Below, piece after piece: positions 1-4,266 of a stretch of 5,028 bases of DNA. A program made the translations under genes and the position numbers. The notes under the pieces were generated by a model. The model was not told the origin of the DNA. It saw nothing but the letters and a program-made list of their open reading frames with translations, and searched no databases. The DNA comes from Clostridiales bacterium (GTDB taxonomy: Bacteria; Bacillota; Clostridia; Lachnospirales; Lachnospiraceae): positions 1 to 5,028 of the forward strand of contig JAJBVF010000195.1 of NCBI GenBank assembly GCA_020859965.1, given 5' to 3'. Position 1 is the stretch's first letter, and each line of letters starts with the position of its first letter.

Positions 1-5
1 ATAAT

Positions 6-674
6 ATGGAATTGATGCGCGATCGGACAAAGAGACAGAATGTCTCCCGGACACAGACGTTACGAAGTATGGTTTCCCGTACGCTGCTTTTCTGTGCCGT
101 GCTTTTTTCACTTGCCTGTACGCCATCACTGTCTGTGATGCTGCCGGGTACGGTAGTAGCGCAGGCTGCAGTTTCTGAAACAAAGCTGGCAAAAAAGGCA
201 AACACAATCATCAAAAAGCAGACAAAATCTGGCGACAGCGATCTGACAAAACTGAAAAAGCTGTTTAAATACGCAGAAAAGAACTGGCTCTACAGCCGGG
301 CTAGCAGCTTCACGGATGCTGATGATACGGTTCAATATGCTTTCAGTATCCTGAAAAATAATACTGGAAGCTGCTATCATTTTGCGGCCGGATACGCATA
401 CCTTGCCCGTCAGGCGCTCGGGGATAACAGTAAATATAAGGTGCGCATTGCAGTGGGGCAGACAAATGGATTTGGATATGGCCTGCAGAGCCATGCGTGG
501 GTTGAGATCCGGATCAAAGGTACCTGGTACATTTTTGATTCGAATCTGGACAAGTTTGCTGCGGATTCTTCCCTCAAATATTATAAGAAAAAACGCAGCA
601 GTAAAGCCATGAAAAAAATTTATAACAGCTATAAAAGTGTTAAATACTATACGGTATCCTATACAAGCGTCTGA
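6..674 (+). CDS. Exported transglutaminase-like domain protein
   Basis: The 222-residue protein appears to be exported and then act outside the membrane. It has a basic N-terminus (RDRTKRQ, later SRT), a hydrophobic stretch at about residues 25-51, and a likely signal peptidase I site near VAQA-AVS (about residue 54). The mature part has the transglutaminase-like (cysteine protease/transglutaminase fold) signature. Cys123 is in GSCYHFAAGYAYLA, His163 in SHAWVEI and Asp178 in YIFDSNLD, so all three catalytic positions are present. The C-terminus is rich in Lys and Tyr (KYYKKKRSSK), which could favour binding to anionic wall polymers. This last point is inference. Such domains can crosslink or hydrolyse peptides, and the substrate cannot be told here. 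Only 5 bases lie upstream and they hold no stop or ribosome site, so the start may be ATG 6, ATG 15 or further left. The next gene, 24 bp downstream, is a paralog, which suggests an operon. Confidence 0.82.
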   Translation: MELMRDRTKRQNVSRTQTLRSMVSRTLLFCAVLFSLACTPSLSVMLPGTVVAQAAVSETKLAKKANTIIKKQTKSGDSDLTKLKKLFKYAEKNWLYSRASSFTDADDTVQYAFSILKNNTGSCYHFAAGYAYLARQALGDNSKYKVRIAVGQTNGFGYGLQSHAWVEIRIKGTWYIFDSNLDKFAADSSLKYYKKKRSSKAMKKIYNSYKSVKYYTVSYTSV

Positions 675-698
675 TCAGAAACCGGGAGGAAGAGAGTT

Positions 699-1679
699 AT
701 GAAATCTGATTGTACAAAAATTCTGAAAAAGTTATTTTTTCTGCTCACGCTCAGCCTTATGGTGAGTTTTTGCATCCCATCCTTCCAGTGCTCTGTGCGT
801 ACTGTCTCGGCGGCAAGCAAGACAAAAACAAAGTATTGGCTGACCAAAAAGAATGGGAAGGTCTATTATATCAACAGCGAAGGAAAAAAAGCGACCGGTC
901 TGGTGACCATCAAAAAGAAGAAATACTACTTTGATTCCAAAGGGGTTCAATGTACCGGCTGGCAGAAGATTGACGGATATTATTATTACTTTTATCCGGA
1001 GGACGGCGCGGACGGGTACATGGCCACCGGAATTGTGAAGATCAGCTACAAGAAGCAGAATCAGAAGTATTATTTTGACTCGAAAGGCCGGCAGCGCACC
1101 GGCGGGCAGACGATTGACGGCAATTATTATTATTTTACCATTATCAATGGGAAAAAAGGCTTCATGGTGACAAGCGCGACGGTGAATAATATATACCTGA
1201 AAAAGAATGGCAAGGCAAAGCAGACTACTGCGAGCCTGGCAAAGCTGAATGTACTGATTAAGGCCAATCAGCTTGTGGAAGCAGCCGTCACTTCACCGGC
1301 TTCCATGACAAGGACTGAGAGACTTCGTGCCTGCTTTGATTATTTGCTGGCGAATTACCGTTATAGCGGTTCGCCGACTTTCCATTATTCGACCAACTGG
1401 GATCAGGTTTACGCACTGCAGATTTTTGACAGCGGCCGGGGAGCCTGCTATGCGTTTGGCGCAGCATTTGCGTATATTGCTAATGCAGTTGGGTGTCCGA
1501 ATTGTTATGCCGTATCCAGCGGCGGTCACGGCTGGGCAGAGGTAAATGGATATGTCTACGATCCCAGCTGGCATCTGGTCGATACCAGATACAGTTATTT
1601 TGCTGTACCAATGAGCCTGAGCGGTGTCGGCGGCCGTCCAAATTATAAAAGTGCCAGAACTTATTATATACAGATCTGA
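699..1679 (+). CDS. Secreted transglutaminase-like protein with cell-wall-binding repeats
   Basis: The 326-residue protein has a signal peptide (KKLFFLLTLSLMVSF core, likely cleavage near TVSA-AS, about residue 38). Residues 46-175 hold tyrosine/glycine-rich repeats of the cell-wall/choline/glucan-binding type (for example KYYFDSKG, TGWQKIDGYYYYF, TGGQTIDGNYYYF). A transglutaminase-like domain follows at about residues 205-300. The likely catalytic residues are Cys250 (GACYAFGAAFAYI), His277 (GGHGWAEV) and Asp288 (YVYDPSW). The start is supported by GGGAGG at 684-689, 9 nt before the ATG. The catalytic core resembles the upstream gene (GSCYHFAAGYAYLA against GACYAFGAAFAYIA), so the two are probably paralogs from a duplication, one having gained or lost the repeats. 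The repeats probably anchor the enzyme to surface polysaccharide or teichoic acid. Whether it crosslinks, deamidates or cleaves peptides is unknown. No strong terminator follows, only a weak 5-bp stem at 1682-1697. Confidence 0.88.
   Translation: MKSDCTKILKKLFFLLTLSLMVSFCIPSFQCSVRTVSAASKTKTKYWLTKKNGKVYYINSEGKKATGLVTIKKKKYYFDSKGVQCTGWQKIDGYYYYFYPEDGADGYMATGIVKISYKKQNQKYYFDSKGRQRTGGQTIDGNYYYFTIINGKKGFMVTSATVNNIYLKKNGKAKQTTASLAKLNVLIKANQLVEAAVTSPASMTRTERLRACFDYLLANYRYSGSPTFHYSTNWDQVYALQIFDSGRGACYAFGAAFAYIANAVGCPNCYAVSSGGHGWAEVNGYVYDPSWHLVDTRYSYFAVPMSLSGVGGRPNYKSARTYYIQI
834..1223 (+). repeat. Aromatic wall-binding repeat block inside the second transglutaminase gene
   Basis: This stretch encodes residues 46-175. 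Two longer units align well: residues 75-111 (nt 921-1031) and residues 123-156 (nt 1065-1166). They share KYYFDSKG, a Gln-x-TG-x-Q-x-IDG segment, YYYF and a closing Gly-x-Met. Shorter, more worn units flank them (YWLTKKNGKVYYINSEGKKATG before, NIYLKKNGKAKQ after). The pattern matches the glucan/choline-binding YG repeat class that forms beta-hairpin solenoids. The DNA copies have diverged at the third codon position, so this is an old repeat held by selection on the protein and not a recent tandem duplication. Confidence 0.8.
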
Positions 1680-1739
1680 CATCCGGACGATGCCGGAACT
1701 GAACGAGTCTGCGGATTCTTGTGAATAATAATTTTCGTC

Positions 1740-1768
1740 TTGTGGATGCGTGAAAATTGGTTTATAAT
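1740..1768 (+). promoter_or_regulatory. Likely sigma-A promoter for ackA
   Basis: TTGTGG at 1740-1745 and a perfect TATAAT at 1763-1768 are separated by exactly 17 bp. The -35 box matches the consensus only in TTG, but the -10 box is perfect. Transcription would start near 1775, giving an ackA leader of about 105 nt. It lies in the only gap between the transglutaminase pair and ackA, so it would make ackA independent of the upstream genes. Confidence 0.6.
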
Positions 1769-1800
1769 GCCTGTAGTCGTTGTTTTTTGCATCAGTGTCA

Positions 1801-1847
1801 TCTGATGGCAGGATAAAGACAGGTTTCCTGTCAGACGGCACACCGTT
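1801..1847 (+). promoter_or_regulatory. Small hairpins in the ackA leader
   Basis: Within the predicted leader, GACAGG (1818-1823) and CCTGTC (1827-1832) form a perfect 6-bp stem with a TTT loop. An alternative stem pairs TCTGA (1801-1805) plus CAGGA (1809-1813) with 1826-1835, with a 3-nt bulge. It cannot coexist with the first. A third small stem, ACGG/CCGT, lies at 1835-1846. None is followed by a T-run, so they are not terminators. A role in mRNA stability or control is possible but unproven. Confidence 0.3.
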
Positions 1848-1880
1848 GCGTAATTTTATAAAAACCGGAGGACAAGTAAA

Positions 1881-3074
1881 ATGAATGTACTGGTAATTAA
1901 CTGCGGAAGCTCTTCTCTGAAATATCAGCTGATCGATTCAGATTCAGAGCAGGTACTTGCAAAAGGTCTTTGCGAGAGAATTGGTATCGACGGCAGACTG
2001 ACTTATCAGAAGGCCGGCCTGGAAAAGGAGATCACAGACGCTCCGATGCCGACGCATAAAGAGGCAATCCAGATGGTGCTGGACGCTCTGGTAAATGAAA
2101 AGACCGGCGCGATCAAGAGCCTTTCCGAAGTAAATGCGGTTGGACACAGGATTCTTCATGGCGGTGAAAAGTTTGCAGGTTCCTTTATTATTAATGATGA
2201 GGTTATTAAAGCAGTAGAAGACTGCTGCGATCTTGGTCCGCTTCATAATCCGGCCAATCTGATCGGTATCAATGCCTGTATGGAACTGATGCCGGATGTA
2301 CCGATGGTCGGCGTATTTGATACCGCTTTTCATCAGACTATGCCAGAGAAGGCTTATCTGTACGGACTTCCGTATGAATACTATGAGAAATATCGCATCA
2401 GAAAATATGGTTTCCATGGCACAAGCCATAGTTTTGTTTCGAAACATGCGGCAGAGTTTCTCGGACTTGACCTTGAAAACAGCAAGATAATAGTGGCACA
2501 TCTTGGCAACGGTGCTTCTATTTCCGCAGTAGAAAATGGAAAGTGCGTCGATACATCCATGGGCCTTACTCCTCTTGAGGGACTTGTGATGGGCACCCGT
2601 TCCGGCGATATAGATCCGGCTGTTATGGAATATATAGCGAAAAAAGAAAATCTGGATATTGCCGGAGTCATGAATATCCTCAATAAAAAATCTGGCGTTT
2701 ACGGAATTTCGGGCGGTCTCTCCAGTGATTTCCGTGATCTGGAAGCAGCTATGAATGAGGGGAACAAAAAGGCTGAAAATGCGATTGAAGTATTCAGCTA
2801 TCGTGTAGCGAAATACATTGGCTCTTATGTAGCCGCTATGAACGGCGTTGATGCCATTGCATTTACAGCGGGTATCGGCGAAAACGCTCCGACTGTACGT
2901 GAGAAGGTAGTGAATTATTTCGGCTATCTTGGGATTACACTGGATAAAGAAGCAAACAAAGTACACGGTGAAGATAAGGTGATTTCTACAGCAGATTCCA
3001 AAGTGAAAGTAGCTGTTATTCCGACCAATGAAGAGCTGGCTATCTGCCGCGAGACGGTTGCGCTTGTGAAGTAA
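1881..3074 (+). CDS. ackA: Acetate kinase
   Basis: This cytoplasmic enzyme catalyses acetyl phosphate + ADP to acetate + ATP, the last, ATP-yielding step of fermentative acetate production (reversible). The 397 residues match the family length of about 400. The N-terminal signature VLVINCGSSSLKYQ is present with Asn7. Other family positions are visible: Arg90 in GHRILHGGEKF, Asp147 in GVFDTAFHQTMP, His179 in KYGFHGTSH, the nucleotide-binding HLGNGAS, Arg240 in GLVMGTRSGDIDP, the FTAGIGENAP loop, and the Glu pair at 384-385 in IPTNEELA. The gene is therefore intact and probably active. CGGAGG at 1866-1871 sits 9 nt before the ATG and fixes the start. The usual partner pta (phosphotransacetylase) is not directly upstream, where two transglutaminase genes lie instead. 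Downstream comes a 290-bp structured spacer and then the DUF177-rpmF unit with its own promoter. Confidence 0.98.
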   Translation: MNVLVINCGSSSLKYQLIDSDSEQVLAKGLCERIGIDGRLTYQKAGLEKEITDAPMPTHKEAIQMVLDALVNEKTGAIKSLSEVNAVGHRILHGGEKFAGSFIINDEVIKAVEDCCDLGPLHNPANLIGINACMELMPDVPMVGVFDTAFHQTMPEKAYLYGLPYEYYEKYRIRKYGFHGTSHSFVSKHAAEFLGLDLENSKIIVAHLGNGASISAVENGKCVDTSMGLTPLEGLVMGTRSGDIDPAVMEYIAKKENLDIAGVMNILNKKSGVYGISGGLSSDFRDLEAAMNEGNKKAENAIEVFSYRVAKYIGSYVAAMNGVDAIAFTAGIGENAPTVREKVVNYFGYLGITLDKEANKVHGEDKVISTADSKVKVAVIPTNEELAICRETVALVK

Positions 3075-3083
3075 TTATCCTGT

Positions 3084-3110
3084 GCTATTGACGACGCTTT
3101 TACAGCAAAT
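3084..3110 (+). repeat. Direct repeat, copy 1 (27 bp, just after ackA)
   Basis: The copy begins GCTATTGACGACGCTTTTAC and starts 10 bp past the ackA stop. It matches the copy at 3286-3312 in 25 of 27 positions, the differences being at repeat positions 21 and 23. Its first 10 bases can also pair with 3239-3249 (one bulged T at 3243), and its GCTTTTAC (3096-3103) is the inverse of GTAAAAGC at 3144-3151. Confidence 0.85.
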
Positions 3111-3187
3111 CTTAATGCGGCGATCATCGCTTATCACTGCAACGTAAAAGCTGATTGCTCCGTTCCTTTGGAACTCTCGCAATCACC

Positions 3188-3233
3188 ACCGATATGAGTA
3201 ATCCGGGCTGCCGCCCTACTTACTCATACCGGT
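3188..3233. repeat. Long inverted repeat (P4)
   Basis: The 14-base arms at 3188-3201 (ACCGATATGAGTAA) and 3220-3233 (TTACTCATACCGGT) pair at 13 positions, with a single A-C mismatch. The 18-nt loop holds a further GGGC/GCCC stem with a TGCC loop. No T-run follows, so it is not a standard terminator. Confidence 0.75.
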
Positions 3234-3238
3234 TTGGC

Positions 3239-3303
3239 CGTCTAATAGCCAGGCTCTTAGCCTTGCAAGGCATGGCACGAGCCTGGCTATTGACGACGCT
3301 TTT
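3239..3303 (+). terminator. Strong hairpin overlapping the second direct repeat, possible weak ackA terminator
   Basis: The 13-base arms AATAGCCAGGCTC (3244-3256) and GAGCCTGGCTATT (3279-3291) pair perfectly. The stem continues with CGTC (3239-3242) against GACG (3292-3295) after one bulged T, giving 17 bp in total. The 22-nt loop contains a perfect 12-bp palindrome, GCCTTGCAAGGC (3260-3271). Four Ts at 3300-3303 follow, but 4 nt separate them from the stem, so termination would be weak at best. No better terminator is seen after ackA. The right arm overlaps the start of direct repeat copy 2. Confidence 0.4.
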
Positions 3304-3312
3304 ACTGTAAAT
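3286..3312 (+). repeat. Direct repeat, copy 2 (27 bp)
   Basis: This is the second copy of the repeat beginning GCTATTGACGACGCTTTTAC, 202 bp after the first, with 25 of 27 bases identical. It ends 15 bp before the -35 box of the next promoter. Its first bases are also part of the 17-bp hairpin at 3239-3295. Confidence 0.85.
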
Positions 3313-3327
3313 TGTGAAAAAACCGGG

Positions 3328-3356
3328 TTGACAAAACAATATCTGGCAGTTATAAT
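3328..3356 (+). promoter_or_regulatory. Consensus sigma-A promoter for the DUF177-rpmF unit
   Basis: A perfect TTGACA at 3328-3333 and a perfect TATAAT at 3351-3356 are separated by 17 bp, which is the full housekeeping consensus. Transcription should start near 3362-3364, leaving a leader of only about 20 nt before the TTG start at 3384. The strength fits the high demand for a ribosomal protein gene. Confidence 0.9.
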
Positions 3357-3370
3357 CTTCTAGGTATGCG

Positions 3371-3377
3371 AGGAGGT
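3371..3377 (+). promoter_or_regulatory. Ribosome binding site deciding a TTG start
   Basis: AGGAGGT at 3371-3377 is a near-perfect Shine-Dalgarno sequence. It sits 7 nt before the in-frame TTG at 3384. The in-frame ATG at 3366 lies upstream of this site and within a few bases of the predicted transcription start, so it would have no ribosome site of its own. Confidence 0.85.
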
Positions 3378-3383
3378 ACTGTT

Positions 3384-3875
3384 TTGCTGGATTTGACCGA
3401 AGTAATTTTAAATGAAGGTAAACTGGTGCAGTACGAGTTCCGGCCAGAGTTTACGGTATTGTCTTATCGTTCTGGCGACTTTAGGATTATTGATAGTACG
3501 CCCGGTGTTTTGGAGATTGAGAATACAGGCAGTCAGAAGCTGATCGTAAGTGGAGAGATTGATCTGCAAATCGAGTTTCCGTGCGCCCGCTGTCTGGAGA
3601 GCGTTACCCGCAGACTGAAGATCCGGCCAGAGCTGGAGATAAATTTGGAGAAAAATGATTATATTGATGGATGTTACCTGGATGTGGATCAGCTTATCCA
3701 TGACGAGGCATTGCTGGTCTGGCCGGAGCGTGTGCTCTGCCGCAGCGACTGCAAAGGGCTTTGTATTATATGCGGACAGAACCTGAATAAAGGGGAATGT
3801 ACCTGCACGAAGACGAGCCTTGATCCAAGAATGGCAAAGGTCCTTGATATTTTCAGTACTTATAAGGAGGTGTGA
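3384..3875 (+). CDS. yceD: DUF177 family protein (YceD/YlbN), ribosome biogenesis-linked
   Basis: The protein is 163 residues from the TTG start (169 if the upstream ATG 3366 were used). It belongs to the DUF177 family, whose E. coli member YceD is linked to 23S rRNA accumulation and whose B. subtilis member is YlbN (not the unrelated B. subtilis YceD). The family commonly sits directly before rpmF, as here. Visible features are a first cysteine pair CARCLE (Cys67, Cys70) and a C-terminal cluster CRSDCKGLCIICGQNLNKGECTC (split here: Cys119, Cys123, Cys127, Cys130, then Cys139, Cys141), typical of Gram-positive members and possibly metal binding. The closing DPRMAKVLDIF motif is also usual for the family. 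The ribosome site for rpmF lies inside its last codons and only 3 nt separate the stop from the next ATG, so the two are probably translationally coupled. The exact molecular role is not known from sequence. Confidence 0.9.
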   Translation: MLDLTEVILNEGKLVQYEFRPEFTVLSYRSGDFRIIDSTPGVLEIENTGSQKLIVSGEIDLQIEFPCARCLESVTRRLKIRPELEINLEKNDYIDGCYLDVDQLIHDEALLVWPERVLCRSDCKGLCIICGQNLNKGECTCTKTSLDPRMAKVLDIFSTYKEV

Positions 3876-3878
3876 TCC

Positions 3879-4061
3879 ATGTCTATCTGTCCCAAAAATA
3901 AACATTCCAAGGCAAGAAGAGATAAGAGAAGGGCGAATTGGAAAATGTCTGCTCCGAATCTTGTAAAATGCAGCAAATGTGGCGAGCTTATGCTTCCTCA
4001 CAAAGTATGCAAGGCCTGCGGAACGTACAATAAAAAAGAGATTATCGCAATGGAAGACTGA
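3879..4061 (+). CDS. rpmF: 50S ribosomal protein L32 (bL32)
   Basis: This 60-residue basic protein is a component of the large ribosomal subunit. The N-terminal MSICPKNKHSKARRDKRRAN block and the following WKMSAPNLVKC are characteristic of L32. Cys31, Cys34, Cys44 and Cys47 form two CxxC pairs, so this is the zinc-binding (C+) form and not the zinc-free paralog some bacteria use under zinc shortage. AAGGAGGT at 3864-3871, 7 nt before the ATG, is an excellent ribosome site placed within the end of the DUF177 gene. The gene is co-transcribed with DUF177 from the consensus promoter at 3328-3356, and the unit ends at the hairpin at 4095-4147. The MSIC start, in place of the more common MAVP, is to my recollection usual in Lachnospiraceae. 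Confidence 0.98.
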   Translation: MSICPKNKHSKARRDKRRANWKMSAPNLVKCSKCGELMLPHKVCKACGTYNKKEIIAMED

Positions 4062-4094
4062 TATCGGTATAATTTCTGATTATGATTCGCAAGG

Positions 4095-4147
4095 ACCGCC
4101 GTAAAATAAGCCGGAATACTGGCATTGTTTACGGCGGTTTTTCCTTT
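4095..4147 (+). terminator. Intrinsic terminator of the DUF177-rpmF unit
   Basis: ACCGCCGTAAA (4095-4105) pairs perfectly over 11 bp with TTTACGGCGGT (4128-4138). The loop has a small inner GCC/GGC stem (4110-4112 with 4121-4123). TTTTT at 4138-4142 then CCTTT follow immediately. It lies 33 nt past the rpmF stop and separates rpmF from plsX. Confidence 0.92.
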
Positions 4148-4160
4148 GGAAAATTTTGTG

Positions 4161-4189
4161 TTGCTTTTTAGAATGATGTTTAGTATAGT
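4161..4189 (+). promoter_or_regulatory. Likely promoter for plsX
   Basis: TTGCTT at 4161-4166 and TATAGT at 4184-4189 are 17 bp apart. The -35 box is weak (TTG only), while the -10 box matches 5 of 6. A promoter is expected here because a strong terminator lies just upstream. The start would fall near 4196, giving a leader of about 70 nt. Confidence 0.55.
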
Positions 4190-4200
4190 GTATATCAGTG

Positions 4201-4213
4201 ACACGTTACGTGT
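4201..4213. promoter_or_regulatory. Perfect dyad at the predicted plsX transcription start
   Basis: ACACG-TTA-CGTGT is a perfect inverted repeat lying just after the predicted start of transcription. It could be an operator or a small leader hairpin. It does not match the FapR box known from Bacillus fatty acid genes. With 5-bp arms, chance occurrence is plausible. Confidence 0.25.
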
Positions 4214-4266
4214 TTGTCTGGAGCAGCACGTGAATCCTGTAAGGTTTACAATGGAGGCGCAATACT

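Larger units (their letters stand above)
3084..3312. other. Structured intergenic element: direct repeats enclosing nested hairpins
   Basis: No gene is seen between 3075 and 3365. Instead the stretch holds a dense set of inverted repeats. The predicted helices are: P1, 3084-3093 with 3239-3249; P2, 3096-3103 with 3144-3151 (8 bp); P3, 3152-3158 with 3179-3185 (7 bp, plus an inner GTTCC-TTT-GGAAC stem at 3162-3174); P4, 3188-3201 with 3220-3233 (13 of 14 paired, plus inner GGGC/GCCC at 3205-3216). P2 and P3 abut directly, and P1 would close them into a branched fold. A fifth, stronger hairpin lies at 3239-3295. This could be a structured RNA, the 3' end of ackA mRNA, or a small non-coding mobile repeat. 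The helices are seen directly in the sequence, but function is not. Confidence 0.55.

Noticed and set aside
6..140. Lipoprotein signal in the first transglutaminase (LFSLAC)
   Set aside because: The residues before the cysteine (Ser-Leu-Ala) do not fit the lipobox, which needs Leu/Val/Ile at -3. A signal peptidase I site near AQA-A fits better.
1682..1697. TCCGG-ACGATG-CCGGA as terminator of the transglutaminase pair
   Set aside because: The stem is only 5 bp and no T-run follows, so it was not called as a terminator.
1293..1841. 182-codon minus-strand frame over the end of the second transglutaminase gene
   Set aside because: It is antisense to the catalytic Cys-His-Asp region, has no recognisable domain, and its start lies inside the ackA leader with no supporting promoter.
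1944..2966. 340-codon open frame on the minus strand, opposite ackA
   Set aside because: It lies wholly inside a clear, intact ackA, its translation resembles no family I know and is Cys/His/Ile-rich in the way antisense frames are. It is a shadow frame.
3084..3312. CRISPR array or insertion sequence in the ackA-DUF177 gap
   Set aside because: There are only two repeat copies with a 175-bp interval, no regular spacers, no cas genes, no transposase, and no terminal inverted repeats at the outer ends of the direct repeats.
3408..4001. 197-codon minus-strand frame opposite DUF177 and rpmF
   Set aside because: It is antisense to two well-supported genes, and its sequence shows no known motif.
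4068..4073. TATAAT just after the rpmF stop as a promoter
   Set aside because: No -35-like sequence lies 16-18 bp upstream (the matching position reads TCGCAA), and the rpmF terminator would stop any transcript from it at once.
4178..4200. FapR operator near the plsX promoter (TTAGTATAGTGTATATCAG)
   Set aside because: It starts like a FapR box (TTAGTA) but lacks the mirrored TACTAA half, so the dyad is absent.
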